64,000 bases of DNA from Bolinopsis microptera (GCF_026151205.1 NC_087077.1:9725983-9789982); one strand, 5' to 3'; numbered from the stretch's first letter, positions 49,301 to 62,192 are shown. Notes: generated from the letters alone by a model not told the origin. Made by a program: numbers and translations.

Positions 49301-52300
49301 GAGAGCAGGATACCTCTCTGAACAAAGTAGTCTGGAAAACCGTACTTGATCGTGAAGTGGACTACCATCGTCACTGGGGCCATGGTTTTTGTTAGGATCC
49401 TTGCGTTTATACTCGTACATTGTACCCTTATAGTATCGCAGATGTCTCCAAATTAATTAACAGATATATCAAACATTGCAGCTACATCTGCAGAAACTCA
49501 TTCAGAGTTGAGTGGTACTTACCAAACATCAGAGCAATGGAAAACCAGTCAAATGTATTCCAAGCGTCGTTTGTGTACACACTTTTTGAATGCCTGCAAA
49601 AACCCATATTTTTACTTTAAAACTAATAAACTTTTATTGGAAGTCAAGTAACATATCGGCACAGGCGCTCCGTTATTTGAGATTATACACCAATTATAGC
49701 TATTGGTCAGGGCCAGGGAGAGGTGATGCACTTACTTGACGGATATTTGTTCATTGTGCAAATATTCCTTCTCTTCGTCTGACAGTAGCTCAAGATACTT
49801 AAACTCCATTTCTAGTTGCTTCATCCGCTGCAGTACAAATTGGCTGTGTCTTCTCATATTTGTCCTCATTTCTCTTGATTCGTCAAATACCTGTTATTTA
49901 TTATCACATATTGATGCATTATCAAATCAAGATCAAATTGTATTCTTCCATCTATAGGTCGATTTTCGTGGCCTCTGTACAAATCACGTTAGGTTTAAGT
50001 TAGTTTTATTGAGCTTAAAGTTAATTACCACTAATTATAGTGCTTCATTAAATAATCATTTATAAATTGATTATTTAATTAATATTGATTATTGGATATA
50101 ACATTTACCTGATAGAAGAAAAAGAGGACTGTCAGTATTTCGTTAGCAATCTCTACCCTCTGAATACCTGGGTCAATGACTTTGTTTTTCATATCCTCCG
50201 CTGAAATTAAGAAACTTTATTTAAGAAACTTTATATGTCCCTGAGGATTGCTTTACACAATACACATGAAACTTTCAGTTGGATTATTATGTTTCATTCG
50301 CTTTATCCGAAAGTATCCTTTTTCTTATTCACATTAGTTGAACACTTTGCGATATAAGAAACGCACTAATTTGTCAGAAACTTACGAAGTCGGATAGGGT
50401 TGAAGAGACACAACAAACTCCAGTTAATTAACACTATGATGTAGGCAGCCAGTTCCTTAATGTACCCTGCAGAGTTATTGCACTTAGTGTTACTTCATTT
50501 ACTATGTGTTCTGTTCACATATTTCACTACCTGCAGAAGCCACGTTTTGAAGCCGATACCATTTTCAAATGTGGTTCCGGTAATATGTGAAACATCTCTG
50601 TCACAATGAGTACCTACTATCCAAATGCCCCTTCGGCCACAACTACGAAAGTGGGCTTGAACTATCGGTTCAAGTAAACACAGTTATAAAATACATAAAC
50701 ACAACCACTTTATGCTCATAATTTAAACCGTCCATACCTCTTCTCCCAAACTGTAACCACTTGACCTCAATCATCTTCTGGATCATGGAATGTTTTACAA
50801 TATCCAAGTTCCCGCTTCCTGCTCTGACTGTCTCCTCCAGCACAGTAAAGGTGGTTTTGGCACACTGCCAAAAAGGTTCAAGTTTAATATTTGGCTTATT
50901 GTTTGTTGGCCGCATATTTTTGTTATAGTATTTTTCCTAATTAGAGTAAATTTTGAAAGTATACTGTGTGTAATTTTATTATTTGGCAGTGCACATTGTA
51001 AGGTCATTGTACTCACGTTGTCATTACAGAGTGTAGTTGGTTCAAGAAACTGTAAAGAATAGTACTCTTTTCTACTCCTCAGATCCCTCTCCACGCAAGT
51101 TTCTAGAGCCTGGAGGTTTTTATTTTAAGTTATTATTTTAAGTTATCATTTTAAGTTGTTATTTTAAGTTGTTATTTTACGTTGTTATTTTAATTTGTTA
51201 TTTTAACACAACTGATTCGTTATGACTTCCCTTATCATGTGAGAGATAACGTTCGATTGATCCAATTGCTTATTGCAGTGGCTTACGCATTAAATCCTTA
51301 CAATGTACCTGCAGTCACAACTTATACAATAATAATGTTAAAGTATGTTAGTTAAATATGTTAATGTGAAAATTTGAAATATCAAACCTTGATTGCAAGC
51401 GGAGGGCATTTGTCCACCATAGCACTGATTCCGTACATTCCAGTAAAGTCGATGGCATAAACCTTAGCTCCACATTCCAGCAACATGGCACCTGCTTGTA
51501 CTCTGCCCAGTTCTGCTGCCAGTAACAGGGGCGTTCTTCCTCGGTAGTCTCTGTAGATACAAAAGATAAATTATAAAACATGAGTTTACTCTTAGTCATC
51601 CACCTACAGAACGAATTAAAGTGATTGAAGCGATCAAATTAATCATTTTGATAATTCTACCTAGCCTCGATCTTGGCACCCATCTTTACCAACGTCTTGA
51701 CCGAGTTTGGGGAGTCGTATCTAGCTGCATAGTGAAGAGGGGTCTGGAGCATGTAAAAGGTTGTTGATTCTAGGATACCACCGTTATTAGCCAGAATCTC
51801 AACTACAGCAGAGTTGTTGAAGGCAGCTGCTACGTGTAGTGGGGTCACACAATAGTCGTTCTCTGCGAATATCATTAGGTTTGTAGACTGAGACAATCTG
51901 GTCTCCTCGTTATAAATGTTAGCACGTTAAGGACGTAAACGTGATGTAGACAATTAAAGATTTGAACTTTGCAAAAATGACTTATCCCAGCATAGCTACT
52001 CAGTCTCTTACCTAGATTAATGTTGATTTTGTACTCTAGAAAGAAGTAGCAGATCTCAGCACGGTGGTACCGAGCTATTTCGTGCATCATGTTCTGTCCG
52101 CCATCATCACAGGCGTGCGGGTCCGCCCCGTTCTTTAATAGCTTCTTTATCACGTATAGGTCAGCTGTCACCTGAACACATTATCATTTTAATCTGGGGA
52201 TTGTAATTATAGTTTTGAGATACTGAAATTATTCTATCCGTTGGTGTTTATGTAAGTAAAAGGTGATGCTGAAATTCAGAATTTATCGCGTTAAAATTCC

Positions 52301-52838
52301 AGACACTGGGTATACTTATAGTGAGAAATACATCAGAGTAACTTGTCCTCTTAAATCTTAAAGATGAACTCAGTAACTTACTGTGTCCTCAGTTTTGGTG
52401 GTCTTAGCCAAGTCATGAAAATAGTACAACAGTGCTAGCTGGGGATTCTCCCTGTACTTTTCATGAAGCTTGAAGGTTATCCGCTCCCTCTTTACATCTT
52501 TTGTTGCCAGAAACTTGGAAATACACCACCACTCAAACCTTCGGTACATTCGGGAGGGACTGGTAACAAACAGCCACAAGTACTTGAGCTTCCTCGGTGC
52601 TGCATTAGGATCCTGAGGGTAGCTGATGTCAGAACAAAATTAAGCTTTACAAGCTTTCTGACTGTTAGATGACTTCATGGTCATTGGAAAATTTCGATAT
52701 TTGTCGCCATATACATTATTATACAATATACAGCCTGAATACAATACAATTAAACACGCGTACCAATTCTTTTGCATTAGGAGGCCCGTTTTTTCTAGTT
52801 TTCGTCTGAACATTATGTTCTCCAAAGAATGGGTCCAT
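46335..52838 (-). CDS. Second TRPA-like ankyrin-repeat cation channel
   Basis: Eighteen minus-strand exons: 52764-52838, 52382-52612, 52012-52171, 51661-51862, 51388-51550, 51017-51109, 50738-50864, 50386-50466, 50109-50200, 49736-49890, 49523-49593, 49239-49361, 48640-48722, 47945-48053, 47588-47746, 46953-47069, 46626-46708 and 46335-46505. All phases agree, giving 764 residues. The weakest calls are the acceptor at 49361 (atggtag), the donor at 48640 (gttggt) and the last acceptor at 46505. Order: a charged N-terminus (MDPFFGEHNVQTKTRKNGPP); ankyrin repeats at about 103-277 (GADPHACDDGGQNMMHEIAR, DYCVTPLHVAAAF, QTPLHYAARY, YRGRTPLLLAAELG); the pre-S1 block MIQKMIEVKWLQFGRRG; six membrane segments at about 352-640; pore VYTLVGDYGYE near 592-601; S6 with LLLNIFIALMS; a post-S6 helix (ARVYENAQVVSQFERAAMIV); and a Lys/Glu-rich coiled-coil end. 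Homologous to the plus-strand channel next door but strongly diverged. Confidence 0.88.
48081..48285 (+). repeat. Microsatellite (TTTAG)41
   Basis: Forty-one perfect copies of tttag in the intron between the exons at 47945-48053 and 48640-48722 of the minus-strand channel. No interruption. Confidence 0.98.
48769..49077. mobile_element. Palindromic element with internal 10-bp tandem repeats
   Basis: The ends gggacctttactgatagttg (48769) and caactatcagtaaaggtccc (49077) are exact inverted copies, continuing through gaaattcgacatatgacgtc. Inside are tandem decamers: tagcgtcatc and tagcgtcata on the left, tagatagcgc in the middle, then tagcgtcatc and cgctagatga on the right. The whole forms one long foldback of about 309 bp in a channel intron. 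No ORF. Confidence 0.85.
51118..51208. repeat. Degenerate 13-bp tandem repeat (ttgttattttaag)
   Basis: About six to seven units with variants ttattattttaag, ttatcattttaag, ttgttattttacg and ttgttattttaat, placed just upstream (gene sense) of the exon at 51017-51109; the T-rich units on the plus strand read as A-rich in the gene sense. Confidence 0.8.
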
Positions 52839-54451
52839 TATATCTACTCAACTCTGGTAGCAAGACAAGGAGCTCTAGTAACAAGACAGACAGTGACGAA
52901 CTAAGCTAACCAGTAATGGAAACAGATGATTGTCTGATCCGACTATAATATGTGGCCGCAGTTCACTCTCTCCTCCGCTCGTCTAGCGGACATGTAATTG
53001 CAACAACCATCGTTACGTGAGGAAGATTCAGTTTCATATGTCTCCTATCTGTGAGAGCCGGGCCCTTGTGAAGACTTAATCGGCTTTACTGGACTGAGCT
53101 GCTGGTGATTGGAGGGACTGATCAGTTGTTGGATCACTGGATGTTATCTGATATCTAAATCTCGGAATTGAAGCTAAGTATATAGTGCGGGATCTGTGAA
53201 CAACAATTTGATGTTGAAAACTGATTGAGCAGAATTTTTGAATTCAACCAACCGTATCTGATAAAATTTTTTGCTGTAGAATTTCAAAATTTTGCTGTGA
53301 TCATCGATTCTTCTAGTACGAGTAAAAACATAACAAAATAAACACCGTGGATCCATGGTCATCATTGGAAAGCGCTGATAAATTGCATATCTATTATCTA
53401 CCAATTTGGGAACAACACGATAGAAAATTCTGTAACTAAATTCATTTACTACTATTTAAGTTTTTACTAATTTAGGACATATGCTCGTAGCAGAATTGTG
53501 AAATATGAAAGAAAAATGAACGATATATTTCGGTAGCGAATGCCTTTTACAGAAAAATTTTTATCCGCGCCGGGAGGATTTATTAACTGTCACTGATTAT
53601 TGATCAGAGTCAGTTTAATTCATTAGGAAGTGTACAGTCGTTACTCGTTTGGTTTTCGTCCAAATTAAAGACTGATTGGCCTCTAAAGAAATCGAAAGAC
53701 TTTATTTTTACTTCATACTCCAAAAATATTTGATATACCAGATTTTTTTTGATGAAATTCTGTGAAATATTTATATAGTGATAGTGATATATAATATATA
53801 AATTTTACATATCCTTCTTTATTCTTATCCTCTAATTAAAGCTCATCAGCAATATTAAAGAAGTGCCCCCTCTGCAAAAAAAATATGGGTTCTTAAAAGG
53901 TTTGGAGCATGGAGGGTTCGAAAAATGAAAATTACTCAAAACAAATTATTTTAAAATTAAGCAATATATATATACCTTAGGGCCAACAAATTTGGGTCAC
54001 AATAAATTTGGTTATTATAATTTTGGTTACCAAAATTTTGTGCACAAATTTCGCAAATTTTTAGTCTACAACAATTTACTCGCATTTTTTGACTTTTCGA
54101 GACCACTTTCCATTCCATTTATTTGATTTTTCCATTATTAAGCTAGTTATTTTTTTTTTCAATTTCGCACATATAAGTCAGACGTTTAACGTTAGGCGTG
54201 TTAATTAAATGATTTGTTGCAATAAAGAAATAAAACAATCAATTTCTAAAATAAACTGCTATCTATCGATTCAGCAATGAGCAGTGAGCATACGTCTGAG
54301 CATTACAGATTAAATTTCAATGCATTACTCAGGAATTTCAATTACATCAACTCATATTATATGCTCTACAAAAATTTTGGTCTACTTCAAAATTAGTCGC
54401 CGAAAAATTTAGTCACATGAAATTTGGTTTACAACAATTTTAGTCAAAAGT
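52839..54451. other. Gene-free AT-rich stretch
   Basis: Upstream region of the minus-strand channel. From about 53980 to 54440 the motifs aattttggtt, accaaaattttg and aatttggtt/aattttagtc recur in both orientations, like a degenerate simple repeat. A 76-codon minus-strand ORF (53174-53404) has no support. No gene was seen. Confidence 0.4.
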
Positions 54452-55709
54452 TTGACTAAATTTATTTTAGTTGTAGTGCACGTACGGAACGTTCACTAAA
54501 CATTTTCTGTACATCCGTTCACTAAAACTCATCTCATGTTCTGAACGTTATGGATAAATATCTAGTGGTGTTCAGTACGATTCACGTACTCTAGTTCGAA
54601 ACGCACTATAGTTCGACAAATTAAATTCGCCATATATCACCCCTGTCGTACTTCGGTACGTGTCGAACTAGAGTCCAGGTAGCGTACTCTAGTTCGACAA
54701 ATAGTTTCTGCTTGTGACCCAATGGCTATTGCCAGGTCCTCATTATATTTATAGGATTAGGATCACAGGGTTCAATGGCAGATTTAAAAATTTTCTGACA
54801 TCTAGCAACCATGAGGCTAGAAATTCCAGAACCTTCCAGTATAGTTTTAATTCTCCTGTTTTCCACTCAGTTCTGGTCACTAGCTGACAGGAAATGATCA
54901 GGAAATAGATTGATATCCGACTATTTTCGATTCAGCAGCCAAATCTCTAGAGTCTAGACCGGTACTCGGTTACTAGTCGTTTGTGATAATATAAAGTATG
55001 GTATGTGGTTGATATTTATATAGCGTACTCAACAATCTAGATCTATAAAACGGAGTACGAGTTACTACGTTAGTCTTTTATCTCTCCGCTAAGTCTACAA
55101 TTCTGCTAACTAACAATTAACTTACGAGTATGAGGACAATTAAATGTTCAGAGATATGGAATATGGATTATAGAGATTACATTCACACATAATTGAACAG
55201 CATGAGACAAGTAGAAAGCAAACAAACGAATAGATTACAAGCTCGTAAAGGATCGTTGCTTGAGACCGGAGATTTCAAAGCGCGCTTTGGTTCGACAGAG
55301 TCAAACCTGAGGGCTTGTCGAACTACAGTACGTGTCGAACTACTACTAGAGTGCGTGTCGAACTTGAGTACGTGTAGTACCTTCAGTAACATAAATACTA
55401 CTACAATTTATATACGATACGATACAATATTACCCTTTTTTACCTTATAAATTATTGATAATAATATTACCCTTTTAATTTTAATCTTTTGTGCACCGAA
55501 ATTGTATTGCTTCATTTTGGGAAAATTAATAATTATCAGTTGGGGAAATTAATATTTCAAAAAGTTTATTTTCATAATTTTTGTTTTTGATAATCACTGA
55601 CGTTCACTAAAAACGTTCAATAACGTTCACTACAAAATGACTGGAACGTGCGTTCAATACGTCAAAATCCACCGTTCACTACAACTAATTTATGGTAGAC
55701 TAAATTTGT
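54452..55709. mobile_element. Nonautonomous DNA element of about 1.26 kb with terminal inverted repeats
   Basis: The left end (ttgactaaatttattttagt, then tgtagtgcacg) is mirrored at the right end (cgttcactacaactaattta, then ggtagactaaatttgtc). Subterminal aacgttcact motifs recur on both sides (near 54490, 54515, 55595, 55610, 55625). Internally, tactctagttcgacaaat and gtacgtgtcgaact blocks occur in both orientations near 54590-54705 and 55315-55380. The two ORFs inside (69 and 85 codons on opposite strands) overlap each other and show no transposase motif. Confidence 0.65.
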
Positions 55710-55943
55710 CGTTCTTAAGGTAGTGGAAGATACGAAAATATTGAATCACATAAACAGTAAAGTACAAAACAGTAAATGTGCTATGTTATGTCGAGCATAT
55801 GAAACTTAAAGGGTTGCAAAGTTTAATCGTTTGGAAATACTGCGAGTAAATTATAGAAATTGGTTGAGAGATCGGTCAATCATGACGACTAGTTAGTATT
55901 CAGATCGGGGAATGTATTTCGAAATAAATTATGTACTCTTAAC

Positions 55944-56015
55944 CTCCATTGCCATCCCAGTACTTTTCTTTTTCTCCAGCATGAACAGCGGTTTTTCTGC
56001 GAAAAAATCCGCCAT
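55944..56015 (-). CDS. MADFF first exon, copy 1
   Basis: ATG 56015 opens MADFFAEKPLFMLEKKKSTG and MAME, then donor gttaagagta in phase 0 after 24 codons. The same exon, with its upstream region, recurs at 58476-58544. No downstream exon was identified, so this may be a first exon with distant partners or a pseudogene fragment. Confidence 0.4.
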
Positions 56016-56310
56016 CTTCGAGTTGATTCAGCGTATACCAATATCAAGAGTAAACTTCGGCAATTATATGACACGAAAGCAAATTGCCAACGATTTCAAA
56101 ACTCACAGAATCTAGTCAGCAAAATCACGACGCATACTCAAATTACTAAATGAGATGCATCATTAAATCTCGACTACACTGCACAGAAAATTAATAAAAT
56201 AAGGAATGGTTCAGTTAGCATCATGAATTAAGTGCAAATAATGCTATTCCGTAATTAGAAACACGTAATACTAATATACAGAAAAACTAATGTTATTCTC
56301 ACTGGTCACA
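55944..56310 (-). repeat. Diverged segment shared with 58476-58800
   Basis: Both segments run, in the same order, through the MADFF exon, a ttgaaatc (c/t) block, a cgagattta or cgcgattta block, a ttaattttctg or ttgattttctg block and tgaattaagtgc or tgaataaattgc. This shows duplication of a first exon with its likely promoter. Confidence 0.65.
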
Positions 56311-58172
56311 AGTATGCAATTACATTATTACACGTACAATTTAGAGAATAAATTATTAAAAGGAAAGTAATATTATCACAAAATATTTATCATTCGAAAG
56401 AATTCATCATCCCTAGCTGAAAACGCTGATCACGTGTTTTTAGAAGCTTCGGTTACCAACAAATTATCTTATCACCTTTTATATATCTCCTGCCCGATAA
56501 AATATGAGTATTTACTTAATATTACTAAACCGTTATAACTTACAGTTGCAATTACTTGCATCAACAGCAGTGATAAAGTTTACACGTTGGCCCCTATAAT
56601 TCCTTCTGTGGAAAAGGGTTTTCGTCTAAACTTTTTAACAGAAGTTGGTTTAGTAAACAGGGAAAATGTCCTCTTGTATGAAGACGATTCATGATGCAAA
56701 GAAGGCTTGTGGGATAGTTGAACAGATTCGATTCAAAAATATTGTACTGCACGATCTTGTTTAGTGTAACACATCAAATAACTTACAAAGTTAGCGCCGA
56801 CTTTCTTGGAAATTCATGAGGTAAAATTGTAGAATTACCCTCATAGTCATAGAAGCTTTTACAATTAAATGAGTGCGATGAGCATAACTAAGGAAGGGTA
56901 TACAATGTTGTAATTTTATTTTACAACATTATAGATTCCAACACTATATTGTGTGTTCAAGCTAAAATGCCTGCAAATTATATTATCTAAACGTAATTTA
57001 ATTATTGACTCAATTTCAATCTGTTGAGGGAAACTTTAAGTGTTTGTTTTTGTGCACCGCTGCAGTATTCTATCAGTATTGTGCACCGATCTGATAGAAC
57101 GAATATCGGCCAATGGTGAGGAAAAGTGCGGTTTTATATCAATAGTACGATTCCGCACCCACCGCACTTATATGTATTTTTTATGCTGATTCCAAAACAC
57201 GCTTCAGCTTCATAGTGTTAAAAGGCTTTCCTGAGAAGTTGACCAAAAACTGTCTTGGTTACCTGACAGGATAGTAAAACACGAATTCGATTGTTCACAG
57301 CTCAGGTTAGGGTGAAACCGTTTCTTTCGGTTACAAAACAGTATAAAACCAGATCACGTGACAGGCGAGTGAATTATTAATTAAACGAGCGTGCTAAATT
57401 CACTCCACACTCGATCTTCGAGATGTTTTTAAAAGGGCCTTCGACAGCTGAAAACAGCTTGAATAGATGTATTTTTAACGCTGATTCCGAATCGCCCCAT
57501 CAGCTGACATTGGGTTAAAATGCTCCCCTATCGAGATATCGGCGAAAAACTGCCTCGATTACGTGATATGACCATATAAGGTAGTTAGCTTGATTTAAAA
57601 TCACTTTAAGTTTTAAGTAGTTTTAAGTAAATTTTCACGGTAAAATTTGCCAAGAACTGCTAAAATAGGTTTAATTTTGAAGTTTTTTGAACATTTTGAA
57701 CATTTTTTTGTCGGCATTATAAGACCCTACCTAAACGGCACGTAACGCGTCACGTAATCAATTATGAGATGGAGTTTCCGTTCTAGCTACTACTAGACGG
57801 TACTCTCTTAGTACCTACGTGATGCGGTCGTGATCGTTTCAGCTTGAGCCAAACAGCACGTGCGGCAGACAAACTGCAGAGCGTGACCGGGTCTTTCATC
57901 CTAGCTAGACGGCACGTACCGCATACTGAGACAGACCGCAAAACGTGATCCGGTCTTAGATCCTAGCTAAACGTGAAGCTAATTATTGTTGGACTATTTA
58001 ACGCGTTAAAAACAATAACGTCATCAATATTATGTATAAAATTAAAATTAATTGTCACGGTCAAAATTGCATAAGATTGCGTTATTTTTAAGTATACATT
58101 TTTTTTACTCGTATCAAATCGATATCAAAATAATTGTATCGTGTTTGTCTCCATTTTGTTGATAAGACTTTG
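56311..58172. other. Gene-free stretch with degenerate repeats
   Basis: Around 57180 and 57475 gctgattccaaa / gctgattccgaa blocks recur. At 57563-57595 lies the dispersed fragment also found at 23012. From 57780 to 57975 a unit of about 90-110 bp occurs twice (ctagctactactagacggta; ctagctagacggcacgtacc), with a partial third (ctagctaaacgtg). No exon was found. Confidence 0.5.
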
Positions 58173-58455
58173 ATGAAACTTGAAAGTCTCATGCCAGTTA
58201 TTTACCAAATAACCCTTGGTCGAGAGTTTAGAATATTAGATAAGCCTCTTTCTAATCCTCCTCGGCACTCTACACTTTACAGTTCCGGATACCCCAAAGT
58301 TGTTGACCGTAAGACCGTACTACTATACTCTATAGGAGCTGAGTACGGTCGGTATAGCTTACTCGAATCTAAATCATCAAACAAATATATTTACGGCTAC
58401 GAGACCCTCCCATTTGATAAAGTACGTCAGGTTGTGGGGAATAAAAATATAAAAA
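58173..58455 (+). CDS. Unassigned exon-like ORF
   Basis: The frame is open for 151 codons between stops (58134-58589), long for such AT-rich DNA. ATG 58173 gives MKLESLMPVIYQITLGREFR, then SNPPRHSTLYSSGYPKVVDR and IGAEYGRYSLLESKSSNKYI. A consensus donor (aaaaa/gtaagt) occurs at 58455/58456 in phase 1, which would make it a first or internal exon. It ends 20 bases from the minus-strand MADFF exon. No family was recognised and no partner exon was found. Confidence 0.3.
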
Positions 58456-58475
58456 GTAAGTGTTGTACTCTTAAC

Positions 58476-58544
58476 CTGCATAACCAAAGGGTTGTCATTC
58501 TGCTTCTCCATGAACAGAGGCTTCTCAGCAAAGAAATCCGCCAT
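58476..58544 (-). CDS. MADFF first exon, copy 2
   Basis: ATG 58544 opens MADFFAEKPLFMEKQNDNPL and VMQ, then the same donor context gttaagagta in phase 0 after 23 codons. The first eleven residues match copy 1 while the rest diverges. About 300 bases upstream (gene sense) also match copy 1, for example attcatgatgct and the ttttattgattttctg block. Confidence 0.42.
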
Positions 58545-58749
58545 CCCCGAATTGATTTAGCGTGTACCAACGTCAATTGTCAGGAGTAAATGTTAGACAA
58601 TATAATAACTCAAAAACAAATTAGCGATGATTTCAAAGCTCACAGCTAATGTAGTCAAGAAAATAAAAGAGTGTACCCAAATTCCAGACCTAAGTTAGCA
58701 TCATACGTAAATCGCGACTAAACTGCTCAGAAAATCAATAAAATGAAGG

Positions 58750-58955
58750 CCGGTTGAAATAAGCGAGCATCATGAATAAATTGCACGTATTACTATTCCA
58801 ATGTTAAGCTAGTGAACAGTGAACTTTTAATACAGGTCACAAATACCTGTTCACTAGCTTGACATTAGTTTTGCTATATTAAATACATATTCGATGGGCA
58901 CGGAGTAGCGATATATGCACTTTATTCATGATGCTCGCTTATTTCATCGTGATGT
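58750..58955. repeat. Nested palindrome
   Basis: Outer arms: gaaataagcgagcatcatga near 58758 and tcatgatgctcgcttatttc near 58926. Inner arms: aagctagtgaacag near 58806 and ctgttcactagctt near 58846. The outer left arm is part of the segment shared with the MADFF copy 1 region, so the palindrome arose by inverted duplication of that segment. Confidence 0.8.
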
Positions 58956-59748
58956 AGATAAGTATATTTCAATATTATTCAATGTATAGGCTTATGATGA
59001 TTTTTTTCTCTGAATTTGCCAGCTTTAGATGTAGATTGTACAATGAAGTTCAATATTCTATATTTGAAGAAATTAACCAACAGGTATTGAATAAGACAAA
59101 AATTACATTCACTATAATATGTACTCCGAATTGGCGGGTAAGAAAAAAAACTCAAAAAACTTTGAATCTAGAGAGGACAACAGAATATTATGATGACTGT
59201 ACTGACCAGCTTATAAATTTAGTTTACTGGGCGACGCTCAGCCTGTCATTCCGCCGAATCTCTATTCGGCGGAATTCTCTGTTTATAATCATATATTTAT
59301 GAACAATATAGCCTGAGGTCCCCAGGTTAAGATGTAGTATACCGTTCAATATTCGAGAAAGGGAATCGAATAAGACAGTAATGGTGGCAGTATAACGACA
59401 GAAGTTCTATAAAAGCAATTCTGATTGGACGTCATGGCCTTAATTAGCTTACGAAGGCGTGTCCTGATTATGCTACTATGATTAAGAATAGCTTACAATT
59501 TGCATGTAAGATATTTTTCTGTGTTACCAAAGAAAACATCCGTTATAAGTACAAACACGATTTGATAAAACTTTCCATCATAATTTTGCAAACAGCAGAA
59601 AAAATTAATTATCAATTAAATTGGACAAATAAAACGCGAACTTTTATTTTATTTACGGCTTACGGTTAGCGACTAGAATAATTGATTCAGCTGTGGATCG
59701 AGGAACGATTCATTTCAATGTTGTTCAATAGTAGTACTAGTAGGACAT
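58956..59748. other. Repeat-derived stretch
   Basis: Includes a 106-codon plus-strand ORF (58982-59302) with no support, a strong hairpin (ttccgccgaat / attcggcggaa, about 59249-59275) and a local duplication (gttcaatattctatatttga near 59069; gttcaatattcgagaaaggg near 59343). Confidence 0.4.
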
Positions 59749-60996
59749 GATGCTTTATCATTTATATAATTGCACTAGAGCACTAGACACTGCGAATTAG
59801 AATTTGGAAACTTTGCTCATCTAAACCACATTAAATATTAATTGATTGTCTAAAATTAATGAAAAGATAGTCGTATCATATTCAATATGTACAATTATCA
59901 TCATGGAAATAAGTTCAAAGGACTAAAAATTATGGATTGGGTTACTCTTGTCCGACAGTGACCTTTGTCCGAATCCGAAATTAGGTTAACACTGTCATGA
60001 ACGACTTCCGATAGATCTTCGATTACTGATTTATAATATGAAGTAACAAGACCACCTGCTGGATTAATTAACAAGTGACAGTTTCAATCATACCTAGCCT
60101 TATCGGACGTTATTTGAACACAATTTAATTGGACGGTGGATGCCCTGCCTAGCGTTCATTTTAATGTCTGTACGAATAAGTCTTCCGTCCAAGTCAAAGT
60201 CAAAGTCTGTTGACAATTTTCCCCAAAAGTATTCCATTTCGAACTTATTGTCCAGGATATGAATACTTTTTAATTTTGGTCAATTTCAATATCTATCATC
60301 GGACTAAATTATATCAACATTTTTATTTCCATCGGCCAAGATTATCTCAATATCATGTCACCCTGATGCTTTATCATTTATATAATTGCACTAGAGCACT
60401 AGACACTGCGAATTAGAATTTGGAAACTTTGCTCATCTAAACCACATTAAATATTAATCGATTGTCTAAAATTAATGAAAATATAGTCGTATCATATTCA
60501 ATATGTACAATTATCATCATGGAAATAAGTTCAAAGGACTAAAAATTATGGATTGGGTTACTCTTGTCCGACAGTGACCTTTGTCCGAATCCGAAATTAG
60601 GTTAACACTGTCCTGAACGACTTCCGATAGATCTTCGATTACTGATTTATAATATGAAGTAACAAGACCACCTGCTGGATTAATTAACAAGTGACAGTTT
60701 CAATCATACCTAGCCTTATCGGACGTTATTTGAACACAATTTAATTGGACGGTGGATGCCCTGCCTAGCGTTTATTTTAATGTCTGTACGAATAAGTCTT
60801 CCGTCCAAGTCAAAGTCAAAATCTGTTGACAATTTTCCCCAAAAGTATTCCATTTCGAACTTATTGTCCAGGATATGACTACTTTTTTGGTCAATTTTTT
60901 TTTGGTCAATTTCAATTTCTATCATCGGACTAAATTATATCAAAATTTTTATTTCCATCGGCCCCCATCGGCCAAGATTATCTCAATATCATGTCA
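59749..60996 (+). repeat. Tandem duplication of a 616-bp unit
   Basis: Copy 1 (59749-60364) starts gatgctttatcatttatata and copy 2 starts with the same bases at 60365. The copies differ at few positions; near the end copy 2 has an extra ttttggtcaattttttt stretch and a doubled cccccatcggcc. Copy 1 ends ccctgatgc, while copy 2 ends at ccctgt and runs straight into the hexamer array. The short ORFs within have no support. Confidence 0.95.
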
Positions 60997-61935
<939 letters not shown>

Positions 61936-61936
61936 G

Positions 61937-62131
61937 ATGACTCACACCCTGACACTGTATAACAGCACCATCACGTCCCTGCTATCCGGTGAGGTGTATC
62001 TTTTGTCTCTGACCCTGATCTTATACACAACCTTTCTCTCTCCACGCTCCATCCTCGTAATCCTGATACACTCGTTTGGATGTGTGTGTACATTATGTTC
62101 TATAGTTGCATCTGGCGTAGATAGGACTTAG
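61937..62131 (+). CDS. Exon-like ORF encoding two hydrophobic segments
   Basis: The frame begins right after an acceptor-like tgatcacag and reads MTHTLTLYNSTITSLLSGEV, two membrane segments (VYLLSLTLILYTTFL and SILVILIHSFGCVCTLCSIV), then a TAG stop. The second segment has a weak resemblance to the NSTQSL...AH region of the ciliary transition-zone protein TMEM107, but the flanking conserved parts were not found. Best described as an unassigned membrane-protein exon, perhaps the last exon of a gene whose other exons I could not find. Confidence 0.35.
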   Translation: MTHTLTLYNSTITSLLSGEVYLLSLTLILYTTFLSPRSILVILIHSFGCVCTLCSIVASGVDRT

Positions 62132-62138
62132 TTCTGAC

Positions 62139-62141
62139 CTT

Positions 62142-62192
<51 letters not shown>

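Noticed and set aside
58982-59302. 106-codon plus-strand ORF
   Set aside because: It runs through a hairpin and local duplications, lacks splice context and shows no recognised motif.
61937-62131. TMEM107 gene
   Set aside because: Only a weak resemblance of one membrane segment was seen; the N-terminal and C-terminal conserved parts could not be found, so the name is not used.
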